DNA of 64,000 nucleotides, taken from Sipunculus nudus (lineage: Eukaryota; Annelida; Sipuncula; Golfingiida; Sipunculidae). The notes under the pieces were generated by a model, which made no database searches, had not been told where the DNA came from, and was given only the letters and a program-made list of their open reading frames with translations. Location: the NCBI GenBank assembly GCA_026874595.1, contig CM049311.1, positions 32,383,176-32,447,175 on the forward strand, given 5' to 3'. Shown one piece after another: positions 1 to 13,048 of this stretch. How positions within the stretch are numbered: position 1 is the first letter of the stretch; each line of letters opens with the position of its first letter. A program made the position numbers and the translations under genes.

Positions 1-53
1 AATGCTTAGTCATTAGCATATTGTTAATGCCACTGATGATGATGATACAACAG

Positions 54-104
54 GTTTACGACTAACACTGCCACCACCAACACGAGTTCAGGGACTCCTG
101 AGAG
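54..104 (+). CDS. Possible small internal exon (uncertain)
   Basis: This is a 51-nt segment between an AG acceptor (ACAG ending at 53) and a GTATGT donor at 105. A branch-point-like CACTGAT lies upstream, but the polypyrimidine tract is poor. Read with incoming phase 2 it is open, rich in Thr/Asn/Ser (TNTATTNTSSGTPE), and leaves in phase 2, which is the phase required by the exon at 16959. A competing reading in another frame runs from about 16 to a TAG at 137-139 and gives a short acidic and proline-rich tail (DDDDTTGLRLTLPPP), which would be a last exon. The two readings exclude each other and neither is proven. Its position at the window edge hides the upstream context. Confidence 0.25.
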
Positions 105-613
105 GTATGTCAAGTGCCATGAGTGTGCCTACAGCTTAGATTGAATCTTCATTAACCAATCAGTTTTTATCTCTGATATTTTATCTCTAGATGTTTTATT
201 ATTTTGTAATAATGCATTTGCTGCAGTATCTTACAAAATATTACTTTTTAATCATTAGCTTGATTACTCTATCGATTCTGATTGTTTATTTTGCTTGTTA
301 TTTAGTGAGTGCAGTTTTAGTTTTTTTTTCTCTGTAGCTGTAGATACAATGAGATTAATCAACCTAGCTTTTAACCCTGCCAGCTGATCTTTCTGTGTAC
401 ACTGTTAGCTGATCGGAGTAGCTTATGACTAAACTTCAGGATATATAATGCTCTGCTGATATCTAAGGTCTCATATTATAAACCAAATGGATACAACTAA
501 GTTTTTTTGGAACTGCAGAGCAATCAGTAGGAAAAAAAGATTGTTGTTTCATTTAAATTTGTTTCATTCTTTAACGTTTTTCTGTATGAAGAGTGAGTTG
601 ACCATCCATGTGT

Positions 614-1010
614 CTCTATACTACCAAGTCTGTAGTTACGCTTTCACAGACCTTGATTCAGTGAGCCACTCTTGTATTCATTTAATGAAAAATGAACAAG
701 GCCAATGAAATAACACCATTAAGCTCCTTCTGTGGGGATGTCTGGTGCAATGTTTTGATCAAACATAGATCGAGAACATGACAAGTAAAAAAAACATATA
801 AGCCTGTACTGCTACTGGTATGTGTTTTTTATCACATGATATGTAAACCATGTATTTTTTTTTTGCATTTTGGTAACTGAATTTGATTAGAAGTTGTGAT
901 CTCAGCCCAAACACTTGCAGGCCTGTTCATAATTCATGATATATACACCAGAGCAGGTCACTGAATCAAGGTCTGTGAAAGCATTGCCACAAACTTGATA
1001 GTATGATGAT
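614..1010. repeat. Foldback inverted repeat, arms about 95 bp
   Basis: The segment at about 614-706 recurs in inverted orientation at about 918-1010, separated by about 210 bp. The best-matching core is CTTTCACAGACCTTGATTCA and its reverse complement, and imperfect matching extends on both sides. It could be a decayed foldback MITE or a locally inverted duplication. No target-site duplication is evident. The rest of 105-1501 shows nothing I can annotate. Confidence 0.6.
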
Positions 1011-1501
1011 GTTCCATGTACCTGAATTTAGCAGTAAGAGTCACTGTCAGTTGCAAATCAGATCCTACTGAAATGGCCATGATAATATGCAACATGATGG
1101 TAGCACCATCTCTAAGTGATTGTGATTACCGAAACAATCCATATAAAAATGCCACAATTGCCTTTTTGTTGCTCACACACCTTTAGGGTCAGACAGTTAA
1201 CAATCATATAAAATTGTGAATTTTGACCAAAATGTGGTAGTTGGTAAGTGCATATGGCAGGTGGTTGCTTTGCTCAAGGTACAATTCTAACCATAAAACT
1301 ATCTGTATAAGGCAAAAATGGATATTTTCAGTATCAGCAGTTGGTGGTTTGATCCCAGGGTCTCTCAAACCAGTGAACACTGTACAGCTTTTGGATAACT
1401 TGTTTGTCACACAGACTGAAAAGTATTATAGACAAAACAGTTACAGTATCTGTTCTCTGCTTGAACTATTCTTGCCTGTGTAATTATATCTGAAAGCAGT
1501 A

Positions 1502-1811
1502 AGGCCAAAAAAAAATAAAAGGTATGGTTCTCAGGCACCGCACGTGTCACTTTTAACCCCCCGCATCAAACATTTTTATTTTGATTTTTATCTTTCAAGA
1601 AGATAAAATAATGCAGTTTTGATACCATTTTCTTTGTTATGTAGTGCTTTTACCTGTTTAGCAAAACATCTCTGTTATTTTCATGCCTTTCCCTGATCAT
1701 AAGAAATGTTTATCGAAACATACAAAAAAAGGTAAAAAATAAAATACCCCCCGCCTGCAGTGATTTCTGAAAAAAGTGCCTGAGAACCTTACCTTTTGAT
1801 TTTTTTGGCCT
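1502..1811. mobile_element. MITE family A, copy 1 (long TIRs)
   Basis: A non-autonomous element of about 310 bp with terminal inverted repeats of about 36 bp. The left end AGGCCAAAAA and inner GGTATGGTTCTCAGGCAC are mirrored at the right end as GTGCCTGAGAACC and TTTTTGGCCT. There is no coding capacity. Two relatives occur in this window, at 50121-50455 (intact) and 19021-21257 (degenerate and interrupted). The target duplication is ambiguous, possibly TA or a single base. Confidence 0.8.
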
Positions 1812-1867
1812 AAGTACTGTCCCCCTGAAATAAGAGGTAGCTTTGACATTAAGGCTAACTGATTTTT

Positions 1868-3269
1868 ATGCCCCCGCCACAAAGTGGCCAGGGCATGTAG
1901 TTTTACCCATGTCCGTCCTTCCGTCATTCCGTCAATCCGAAATCAAACAGTTGTACGGACTTTTTTTCGCAAGGCCTGCAGATATTGGCCTGATTTTTGG
2001 TGTGTGGGCAGATAATGACCAGTTACAGATCCAGTTCGCGTTTCGTCCTGGTTGACCTACTTTTGACCGTTTTACGGCTCCTAAACTTAGAAAATTTCAA
2101 GAAAAATATAAATTTTCATGACAAATACACATGTACATACTTTTTTTCACAATGCCTGCAGATATTGGCCTGATTTTTGGTCTGTGTGCAGATAATGACC
2201 AGTTACAGATCAAGTTTGAGTTTCGTTATGGTGGACCTAATTTTGACTGTTTTACGGCTCCTTAACTTAGAAAATTTTTTGAAAAATAGAAATTTCATGA
2301 CAATACACATGTACGGACTTTTTTTCACAATGCCTGCAGATATTGGCCTGATTTTTGGTATGTAGGCAGATATAGACCAGTTACAGATCGAGTTCGCGTT
2401 TCCTCCCGGTTGACCTACTTTATGATTTTTTTTACCGCTCCTAAACATAGAAAATTTCAAGTAAAATATAAATTTTTAATGACAAATGTACATGTACAGC
2501 TGTTTTAGCCCTCAGCTCATAGGCTGATGGGCTATTGTCGTCACCCAAGCTGTCCATCTGTCCGTCTGTCTGTCTGTCCGTCCGGAGTCTGTCCATCCTG
2601 CGTCTGTTAACTTTTACCTTGTGAGCGGGATATATAATAATAATGTCTAAAAGGTTTCACCGTTGCAATTTTATTTCATCAGTGAATATGTATATCGATA
2701 AAATCTCAGTCAAGTTCGAAGATTGGTGACCTTGACCCATTTTTCTACATTTTAGAGCTGATTATACAAAAACACTCAAAAGCTTATATCTCAGGAACCA
2801 TATGGTGGATTGTTATGAAACATGGTACATACCTCTCCAATTTAGATTTATAACTGATTATCAGCTTTTGCTAATATCCTAGTTTTGCAATGCAGTGCTT
2901 ACAGATACTGGCCTAATGTTTGGTCTGTGGGTGCATAATGACCACTTACAGATCAAGTTCGTGTTTCATCCCAGTTGACCTATTTTTGACCATATGACAG
3001 ATCCTGAACATAGAAAAATTTCATGAAAGACAGAAATTTTTATGATTAATGCACATGTATGGACTTTTTTTCACAATGCCTGCAGATACTGGCCTGATTT
3101 TAGGTGTGTTGCTTGATAATGACCCTTTACAGATCATGATTGCATTTTGCCCTTGTTGACCTACTTTTGACCATACGACACCTCCTGAACTTAAAAAATT
3201 TTACAAAATTTAACTAATGTTTCTAATTTGCCCCAGGCGGGGGCATTCGTGTCGTTCAGACACATCTAG
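1868..3269 (+). mobile_element. HINE-like element E1 (host of nested element F)
   Basis: A non-autonomous Helentron-like element. The 5' end is a hairpin, ATGCCCCCGCCAC then AAA then GTGGCCAGGGCAT. The 3' end carries the complementary arm GGCGGGGGCAT, then a hairpin GTGTC-GTTCA-GACAC, and terminates in CTAG followed by TT. The interior consists of diverged tandem units of about 175 bp containing 'CTGCAGATATTGGCCTGATT'. There is no transposase frame. A second element (F) is inserted at 2507-2882, between T residues of a unit. Confidence 0.75.
2507..2882 (+). mobile_element. HINE-like element F nested in E1
   Basis: A 376-bp insertion interrupting an E1 unit. It starts with a hairpin AGCCCTCAGC-TCATAG-GCTGATGGGCT, has a (TCTG/TCCG)-rich stretch, and ends in CCTAG followed by host TTTT. 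Uninterrupted E1 units show that host sequence resumes as T-tract plus CAATGC, so integration was between T residues. I see no clear second copy of the 5' arm near its 3' end, unlike families B, C, D and E. Confidence 0.55.
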
Positions 3270-3351
3270 TTTTTTCAGCCCTTGATGCTTGTGTTTTTTT
3301 GTGTGAGCAGTCAATTTCACAGCTTGAGAGTAAATAAAAATTTTGTTTTTT

Positions 3352-6300
3352 AGCTCAGCTGACTGAAAGTCATCTGAGCTATAGCGATCACTCTTTGTCT
3401 GTCGTCCGTCTGTCCGTCTGTCCGTCCGTTAACCAGGCACAAATCGTAACTGCTGAACCTAGAACCTTGTAACTTGGGATTCTGAGAGGTCCATGAAAAA
3501 TCTCCTTGGAAACCAGAAATTAGGTCTCTGTTACCCATATCCTTCGAGCTATGGGGCCCCAAAGTACCCCCCAGAAAAGTCAAAAATTTCATACAAAAAC
3601 TTCAATATCTCATTAACTACTTGACTGATGGTCATGATTTTTGGCATACATATTGATCATGAGATGTTTCATCAGTTTCTGCAGACTGGTGGCGCCACCT
3701 GTATTTTTTGATTTTTTACAAATTTTTTTCTCTACTTTTGAGACCTTTAAAAATGTGAACATCTGTTAACAAGGCACAAATTGTAAAGCCTAGACCTAGA
3801 ATCTTAATTCTTGATACACTGAGTGGTCCATGAAAAATCTCCTTGGAAACCAGAAATTAGGTCTCTGTTACCCATATCCTTCGAGCTATGGGGCCCCAAA
3901 GTACCCCCCAGAATAGTAAAAAATTTCATACAAAAACTTCAATATCTCAATAACTACAACACTGATGGTCATGATTTTTTGCATACATATTGATCATGAG
4001 ATGTTCCATAAGTTCCTGCAGACTGGTGGCGCCAACTGTATTTTTCGATTTTTTTACAAATTTTTCCTCTATTTTTGAGACGTTTAAAGATGCTGTCATC
4101 TGTTAACCTGGCACAAATCGTAACCGCTGGACCTAGAATCTTCATTCTCGACACACTGAGAAACCTATTAAAAGTCTCCGTGGAAACCATAAATTAGATC
4201 TCTGTTACCCATATCCTTCGAGCTATAGGGCCCCAAAGTACCCCCCAGAAAAGTAAAAAATTTCATACAAAAACTTCAATATCTCATTAACTACTTGACT
4301 GATGGTCATGATTTTTGGCATACGTATTGATCATGAGATGTTCCATCACTTCCTGCAGACTGGTGGCGCCACCTGAATTTTTCGATTTTTTACAAATTTA
4401 AAAATGTGAACAGCTGTTAACAGGGCACAAATCATAAAGACTGGACCTAGAATCTTCATTCTTGACACACTGAGAGGTCCATAAAAAGTCTGCATGGAAA
4501 CCTGAAATAAAGTCTCTGTTACCCATATCCTTTGAGCTATGGGGGGCTCCCAATAACCCCCCAGAATAATGGAAAATTTGATAAAAACAAACTGCAACAT
4601 CTCAATAACTACAACACTGATGGTCATGATTTTTGGCATACATATTGATCAAGAGGTGTTTCATCAGTTTCTGCAGACTGGTGGTGCCACCTGTATTTTT
4701 TTAAATTTTCACATTTTTTTTCTCTATTTTCGAGACCTTTCAGGATGTAGTTATCTGTCAACAGGGTACAAATCGTAAGGACTGGACCTAGAATCTTCAT
4801 TGTTGACACACAGGGAGACCCATGATAAGTCTCCATGGACACCTGAAATTAGGTCTCTGTTACCCATATCCTTTGAGCTATGGCACTCCAAAGTACAGCT
4901 CAGAATAATGGAAAATTTGATACAAAAGCTGAAGTATCTGAACAACTAATGCAGAGATCACCATAATTGTTTTCATGGATATTGATCATGGAGTGTTTCA
5001 TCAGTTTCTGCAGACTGGTGGCACCACCTGTATTTGTTCGGGTCTTTTTATGAATTTTTTTCTCTATTTTTGAGACCTTTAAAGTTATGAACATCTGTTA
5101 ACAGGGCACAAATCATTAAAACTGGACCTAGAATCTTCATTCTTGACACACAGGGAGACCCATGAAAAGTCTCCATGGAAACCTGAAATTAGGTCTCTGT
5201 TACCCATATTCTTTAAGCTGTATGGCTCCAAATTACCCCCCAGAATAATGGAAAATTTGATACAAAAACTGCAGTATCTCAATAACTACAACACTGATGG
5301 TCATGATTTTCGGCATACATATTGATCATGACCTGTTCCATCAGTTTCTGCAGACTGGGTGCGCCACCTCTATTTTTTTCAAATTTTTACAATTTTTTTT
5401 CTCTTTTTTGATACCTTTAAAGATGTGGTTATCTGTCAACAGGGTACAAATCGCAACAACTGGACCTAGAATCTTCATTCTTGTCATGCAAGAAGGCCCA
5501 TGAAAAGTGCCTGTGGAAACTTAAAATTAGGTCTCTGTTACCCATATTCTTCAAGCTATAGGACTCTGAAGTATCCCTCAGAATAATGGACAAATTTGAT
5601 ACAAAAGCTGAAGTATCTGAACAACTAATGGGGAGATCACCATGATTCTTTGCATGGATATTGATGTTTGTAAGTGTTTTTATTAGTTTCTGCAGACTGG
5701 TGGAGCCCTCTGTATTTTTGTACCCGCCATAACGAAGTTTTGTGGATACTGTGTTTTTGACCGGGTTCCTCCGCCGTTGCCGCGTTCGTTTCCAGAGAGC
5801 TCCTCTGGGACTTGATTTTATCAGCTTTCCAAGCTCATATCTCGGGAACCGTTTGACTGATCAGGAAATAAAATTTATACTAATGTAGCCCTCGGATAGC
5901 TTTATAACATACACAAAAAATGGTGGCGCCACCTGTAACCATGTTTGCACAGTGTCCATCTGTTCACCTGCCTTTGGATAAAATCACTCATATCTCTGCA
6001 GTGAATTGACTAATTCATCTGAAATTCGGCATGCGTATACATCCTGGATAGCTTTCTTGATTTTATGACAGGTGGCGCCACCTACATTCTCATTCACGCT
6101 GATGACATCCAAGCTCATATTTCGGGAACCGTTTGACCGATGGGGCCAAAATTTTGCATGTATATAGATCTAACATAGCTCTTTATCATACGCTAAACTG
6201 GTGGCGCCACCTGCAACCATTTTTGCACAGCGTTTGTCTGTTTGTCTGCCGTGCAATAATGTCACTCATATCTCGGCAGTGGTTTGACATATCTGCCTAA

Positions 6301-7233
6301 AATTTTGCAGTTTTATACATCCTGGATAGCTTTCTTGATTTTATTACAGGTGGTGCCACCTTTATTCTAGTTTATGCTGCAGACATCCAAGCTCATATCT
6401 CAGGAACCGTTTGAACGATTGGGCCAAAATTTTGCATGTGTATAGATCTCACATAGGTCTTTATCATACACAAAACTGGAGGGGCCACCTGCAACCATTT
6501 TTGCACATTTTGCACAGCGTCTGTCTGTTGGTCTGACGTGGCCTAAAAGCACTCATTTCTCTGTAGTGGTTTGACATAACTGCCTAAAATTTTTGCAGGT
6601 TTATACATCCTGGATAGCTTTCTTGATTTTATGACAGGTGGCGCCACCTACATTCTAGTTAACGCTGCACACATCCAAGCTAATATCTCAGGAACCATTT
6701 GACCGATTGGGCCAAAATTGTGCTTGTGTTTAGATCTCACATAGGTCTTTATCATACACAAAACTGCAACCATTTTTGCACAGCGTCTGTCTGTTTGTCT
6801 GCCGTGGGCTAAAATCACTCATATCCATGTAGTGGTTTGACTTTTCTGCCTAAAATTTTGCATATGTATACAACTTGGACAGCTTTCTGGATTTGTGGTA
6901 GGTTGCACAACCTACATACACATTTAGGCTGCAGACATCCATGCTAATATGCAACATACCTCACTCTGTTTCCCCTTGCCACTCAATCCATGCCTCACTT
7001 CACTCTGATTTTGGCAGATACACGTAGTCACTTGTCGGCTACCCGTATTCTAGTTTTTAAAGTTTACACATTTTTTCTCTATTTTTCAGATATATAAATA
7101 CAGACTAAATCTTGGCCTGTTGGTTAATCTGTTTGATGCTTCAGTTGAATGGGTATCTACCATTCTGATGATAAAATTTCCTTTTGTGAATCTCTTCCCA
7201 GTCAGCTGAGCGTCATGACCCATGGGTCACTTG
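3352..7233 (+). mobile_element. HINE-like element D1 with tandem core (host of B1)
   Basis: It starts with the imperfect hairpin AGCTCAGCTGACTG/AAGTCATCTGAGCT. It then has a TCCG-rich stretch and about seven tandem units of roughly 335 bp (unit starts near 3428, 3766, 4102, 4416, 4757, 5098 and 5437). The 3' end has the complementary arm GTCAGCTGAGC, the palindrome TGACCCATGGGTCA and a CTTG end followed by TT. Several units contain GGTGGCGCCACC after CTGCAGACT. Short open frames here are by-products of the repeats. Element B1 interrupts it at 5720-7053. D2 (7710-9588) is an uninterrupted relative. Confidence 0.8.
5720..7053 (+). mobile_element. HINE-like element B1 nested in D1
   Basis: A diverged family B copy. 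The 5' hairpin arm is GTACCCGCC, related to GTATCCGCC in B2 and B3. The interior has tandem units of about 280 bp made of two diverged halves. Each half ends near GGTGGCGCCACC and contains 'CTCATATCTC' and 'AAAATTTTGCA' blocks. The 3' end has GGCAGATACA, a hairpin around GTAGTC/GGCTAC, and CTAG followed by TTTTT. Flanking D1 sequence continues in register with the uninterrupted D2 copy, so both borders are defined. Confidence 0.8.
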
Positions 7234-7709
7234 TTTTTTCATTAAAGTTAATTTTCAGTGATCCTAATATTGTAGTTTAATTTTAATTAAGCTTGTAAAT
7301 GAATGAGCTGTTGTTTCACTGCTTTCAGGTTTATCAGTTTCAAAAAATTATGTAGATTCATAATATACCATATACATTAGTGCCTGCTTCTTATGTTGTA
7401 TAGCAGTATAGCTTGAATTAGTAAAAACTCTCAATTCAGGGACTTACTTTTTTATTTGATTGAAAGCTGCAGGTACAAAAATATAAGTCCTTGAGCTGCA
7501 ATTATCTGAATCTCCAGAGACAGGATCCAACTTTTATAAATTAAATAGCTTGGATTGCATACCTGGCAAAAAAGTGTATGTCTTAAATCAGTCCAGAAAA
7601 CTCATACATTCTACACATAAGGCAGGTAAAAAGCAGGCTTTAAGGTATACATTATGTGGAGCATTATGTTGTGCAACCTACTCCCTTGTGTGTGGCTTGC
7701 TATGTTTTT
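7234..7709. other. Unannotated spacer between D1 and D2
   Basis: 476 bp of AT-rich sequence with no convincing exon, RNA gene or repeat match within the window. Confidence 0.5.
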
Positions 7710-9588
7710 AGCTCAGCTGACTGTAAGTCATCTGGGCTATAGCGATCACCCTTTGTCCGTCGTCCGTCTGTCGTGCCGTCCGTCCGTCCGTTAACCTGGC
7801 ACAAATCGTAACTGCTGGACCTAGAAACTTGTAACTTGACATTCTGAGAGGTCCATGAAAAATCTCCTTGGAAACCAGAAATGAGGTCTCTGTTACCCAT
7901 ATCCTTTGAGCTATGGGGCCCCAAAGTACCCCCCAGAATAGTCAAAAATTTCATACAAAAACTTCAATATCTCATTAACTACACCACTGATGGTCATGAT
8001 TTTTTGCATACATATTAATCATGAGATGTTCCATTAGTTCCTGCAGACTGGTGGCGCCACCTGTATTTTTAGATTTTTTACGAATTTTTTTTTCTATTTT
8101 TGAGATCTTTAAATATGTGAACATCTGTTAACAAGGCACAAATTGTAAAGACTGGATCTAGAATCTTCATTCTTTACACACTGAGAGACCTATGAAAAGT
8201 CTCCATGGAAACCAGAAATGAGGTCTCTGTTACCCATATCCTTTGAGCTATGGAGCCCCAAAGTACCCCCCAGAATAGTAAAAACTTTCATACAAAAACT
8301 TCAGTATCTCATTAACTATATCACTGATGGTCAAGATTTTTGGCATACATATTGATCATGAGATGTTTCATCAGTTTCTGCAGACTGGTGGCGCCACCTG
8401 TATTTTTTTATTCTTTACGAATTGTTTTCTCTATTCTTGAGACCTTTAAAAATGTGAACATCTGTTTGGGGCACAAATCGTAAAGACTGGACCTAGAATC
8501 TTCATTCTTGACACAGTGAGAGACCTATGAAAAGTCTCCATGGGAACCTGAAATTAGGTCTCTGTTACCCATATCCTTTGAGCTTTGGCACTCCAAAGTA
8601 CAGCTCAGAATAATGGAAAATTTGATACAAAAGCTGAAGTATCTGAACAACTAATGCAGAGATCACCATAATTGTTTGCATGGATATTGATCATGGAGTG
8701 TTTCATCAGTTTCTGCAGACTGGTGGCACAACCTGTACTTGTTCAGGTTTTTTTACGAATTTTTTTCTCTATTTTTTAGACCTTCAAAGATATGAACATT
8801 TGTTAACAGGGCACAAATCATAACAACTGGACCTAGAATCTTCATTCTTGACACACAGGGAGACCCATGAAAAAGTCTCCATGGAAACCTGAAATTAGGT
8901 CTCTGTTACCCATATCCTTTAAGCTGTATGCCTCCAAAATACCCTTCAGAATAATAGAAAATTTGATACAAAAACCGCAGTATCTCAATAACTACAACAC
9001 TGATGGTCATGATTTTTCGCATACATATTGATCATGAGGTGTTCCATCAGTTTCTGCAGACTGGGTGCGCCACCTCTATTTTTTTCAAATTTTTACGAAT
9101 CTTTTTCTCTATTTTTGAGTTATCTGTCAACAGGGTACAAATAGTAACAACTGGACCTAGAATCTTCATTTTTGTCATGCAAGGAGGCCCATGAAAAGTG
9201 TCTGTGGAAACCTGAATTTAGGTCTCTGTTTCCCATATCCTTCAAGCTATAGGACTCCGAAGTTTCCCTCACAATAATGGAAAATTTGATACAAAAGCTG
9301 AAGTATCTGAACAACTAATGCAGAGATCACCATGATTCTTTGCATGTATATTGACCATTAAGTGTTTTTATTAGTTTCTGCAGACTGGTGGAGCCACCTG
9401 TATTTTTTTTAAGTTTACGCTTTTTTCTCTATTTTTGAAATATATATAAATGCAGGCACAATCTTGGCCTGTTGGTTAATCTGTTTGATGCTTCAGTTGA
9501 ATGGGTATATACTACCATTCAGATGATAAAATTTCCTTTTTCGAATCTCTTCCCAGTCAGCCAAGTGTCATGACCCATGGGTCACTTG
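7710..9588 (+). mobile_element. HINE-like element D2 with tandem core
   Basis: It has the same ends as D1: the AGCTCAGCTGACTG hairpin at the start and TGACCCATGGGTCA then CTTG at the end. It carries about five tandem units of roughly 335 bp, several with GGTGGCGCCACC. The 3' arm is mutated (GTCAGCCAAG). Its last unit reads through an uninterrupted T-tract (CTGTA followed by eight T, then AAGTTTAC), which serves as the empty site for B1 in D1. No protein-coding capacity. Confidence 0.8.
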
Positions 9589-12500
9589 TTTATTCCTGTG
9601 ACCAATAATATTCAGATCAGAGTTTGTTCCTAGTAGGTATGGGACCCACAGTGTAACCTGTGTGAAGTGTTTTGGGAAAACATGTCCACCTAGTACTCCT
9701 ATCAGATCATATCTAGTATGGTTCCAAATGTAGTAAATTTTTGATAAAATCTTTTGAGAATCAGTGATGAGTTATGGTTCATCATATCACTACCAGATGG
9801 CAGCACTGATCAAAGTGGAAAAATACATCATATGATTGGGCAAATAATGTCACTTAGAGATAACTTGATATCCTCATCAGATGTTTATTTTGTCTGTTCA
9901 CACACACATTCCATATTAGATACCATCAACATAACATTGGAAAAAACAAGAAAGATGCAATGTATTGATGCATTCATTGCATAGAAGAGTTTGCATGAAG
10001 GACTACAATAACAACATTTCAAGCCTGGATCCTATATAGTTATTGTCATGAATCTCTGAATAACAGTAAGTTACCAGTACTTTAATTATCCCAACTAATT
10101 AGTAGAGTCATTATACTACAGTTGAAAGGGAGGATATTTAAAACATTGGAAATTTCATATTATCATATAGAGTATAAAATGTTCTTTCAGCAAGCAATAA
10201 TTTAGTCATAGGATCCTAAAATGGTAATAAGGAGGTCTTATTGAAGGTGCAGTCTTAAACCATTTCCATCTTCTGGGTTTAAATATTTAGAGGTGTGACT
10301 GATTTTCTCAAGAATGTACCTAGTACATGATATTAACAATTGTATTCCATGAATATATGTCAGGTGTCAATTAAGATGGATATGTGAAGTACTGTTGCTC
10401 ACTCAGGTGAATAGATTTAAACACAATTCAGTCATGTTTAATGTGCTATGTGTACCTTCATTAACGAGTACACTATACACTGTGACACATGCACACAGGT
10501 ATAATCACTGGTGCTATAACCAGGAAGACAACCTCAGTCTGTTACAGTCACACAACCCAAGTTTCAGTTTTACTTTTAATTGCATGGATCTTACTTGAGT
10601 ATCATTTTCATAACAAGATTTTTTGGATCATACAGCTTGACACAGAATAATTGTTACTTTCACGGATGAAGCCCTGGCTTCACAGGTAAGTAGAGATGCT
10701 GATGGAATATTTAATTGAGGCAATTAAGATATTAAAGCTATAGAAGCATTCGTGGACTCATTATGTCATATGGTTGTCAGACAAATTAACTGTTTGCTCT
10801 AAAAGTCTGAAGTGAACCTATGTTTTCTCACAGAAAAATTTGGGTTCCATGCCTAATACCCTTCTTCTATATCATCTAAATAATGTACTTTTAATTATAA
10901 TGAAATTTGTGAAAGTGTTAGAAAATTTACGGCCTATGAAATTCTGAATTTATTTCATGATTATTGTACATATCAGGTTAAATGGGTGATAAGTAGGATT
11001 AACATGAGTTCACCATAAATATAGAGCTTGATATTCACTTATAGCAAATTGTTATTAATCAACCTCTAAATATTATTAATATAAGACACATAATCAAAAT
11101 ATGGGTTAAGCCACATTCTGCAACTACTTAGGCCATATTTAATGCAGTCTCTTTGTTGATAATCACTTCAGATAAATAGTAGATATGATCAAGAATGAAA
11201 TAAATTTATAAGTGGCATGTTTTAATCCAACATTTGTGGGTTATACATAAAGATATTATTTATACAATATTTTTTTAGGCCCCCTCCCCCACAAATTTTT
11301 TAGAGGCTTTTGTATTTTAGACAAGTGGCCTTTTAGTGTTCCAAGAAAAAGGCAAAAGATCAAGTCTGAGGCTTTAAGTCTGATATCACTGACCATGACT
11401 GACTTTTACTTTGCCCCCCTGTTATTTGGGCATGTACATTCTTGTTGCGATTCTCAGAGCCCCCCCCCTCCCACTTCCAGAGGAGTATACACCCATAACT
11501 CACCACAACAGGTGCTATAACATAATTTTGTCCTGTTTTGCTTGTACCCATGACCAGTAAATATTCACTCTTTGGTAGAGAGGGCGTACCCTTGTGGTTA
11601 AGACCTTTGACATTTGGAAGATAGTTCAACTGAAACACAGACTTGCCTTCTCAAGTTCGGCATCACTGATATAATAGTCTTTATATGATATACACCTGTA
11701 TACACTTTGTATTCTCTTTCTCTATTTAAATATATCAATATATGCCTTTTAATCATGCAGGACTCCCACCAGGCTAACAAGGAAATAAAGGAATTTTATA
11801 GGAGGACTTGAAACAAAAATAATGAAGTTTATAGGAATTTTCAATCAAAATATAGAAAAACATAGGAGTTATTGCTGCACAATCATGGTGTGCACCGGAA
11901 ATTAACACGACCATTCATCCTTCAAGCTTCTTCTAAACGTCTATTTAATTGGTTAAGGTGGCTGCACTTTTATGACTATCTCTTACATGGACAGTTCTAC
12001 AACAGATCTGCATGTTTTCAATAATGATAGATTTATTTAACAATAATCATTTAACTTTTATATTGGAAACAAAATTGTGCAGTGAAAAAATATAGCAGGT
12101 TACAGTCTAAATCCTGGTTCATATAGGAAATAATAGGAGACAATTTTTTCATAGGAAAATATAGGAAATAGTTGACAAATATAGGACTCTATGGGAGCTG
12201 ATTATGACTTCCAATAGAAATAAAATTGAACCTGTTCAATATAACAAAAAGAAATAACAAGTGTTTGGCTCCTTAAGAGAGTTTTTTATTAATTTCTGTG
12301 TGAATACAAATGTTTCCATTCCTGTTTAAAAAAAAATAACAATTTTTTAATATAAAAATAGTCTATTATTGCAGCTGCATCCTGTTGAAGCAATGGCATG
12401 TATGGTGCTGACACCTACTTGCAGTTGAGGATACTATACCTAGCTTGTATATTGTGTTTTACTTCCTTGTTTGAGTTGCTTTCTGTTGTTTGATTGATGT

Positions 12501-13048
12501 TCTGACTGAATTATATTTTGCTGTTTTTAATTTTCCATTATTTTTTCTAAATATGTATAGTTCTGTTTTACTACTCTTTCATCAAGATGACATTGAATGA
12601 TACATTGTAAAAGTTGCATTTTGCTTATAGTCTGGAGTCATGTCAGCCACACAAATGCAGTTGGCTGGGACAAAAAGAGGGCTGATCAAAGTAGTAAGCC
12701 TAGTTTTGTGGCTGGACTTGGCTTGCAAAATGCTTGCTGGCTTAAAGCGACATAAAAACCTATTCATTAGAAAATGTTACATTTGTTTAAACAAGTTATC
12801 TATGTTATGTGTGACGTATTCCAAACATTTAACTAGTTTGTGATTAAATATCCGGTATAGTTAATCCTGGTGGTTTCATAAGCCAACACTTTCTTAATAA
12901 AACAATCACACTGTTTCCTTTCAGCGACAAGAAAACAAAAAATAACAAACCTGAACATTTTTTTTCGAGCAATTTTAATTATATAAGATTTATCGGTTTT
13001 GTATTAATTTTTATCTTCAGTGCCTCCTGATAAACAAACTCACGGAGT
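9589..13048. other. Intron-like or intergenic AT-rich DNA
   Basis: No exon with both good splice sites and a sensible frame was found. A 76-codon frame near 9754-9984 lacks splice support and recognisable motifs. I see no clear repeats shared with the rest of the window. Confidence 0.5.

Noticed and set aside
9754-9984. 76-codon frame as an exon
   Set aside because: No acceptor or donor at fitting positions and no family resemblance; kept only as part of the unannotated interval.
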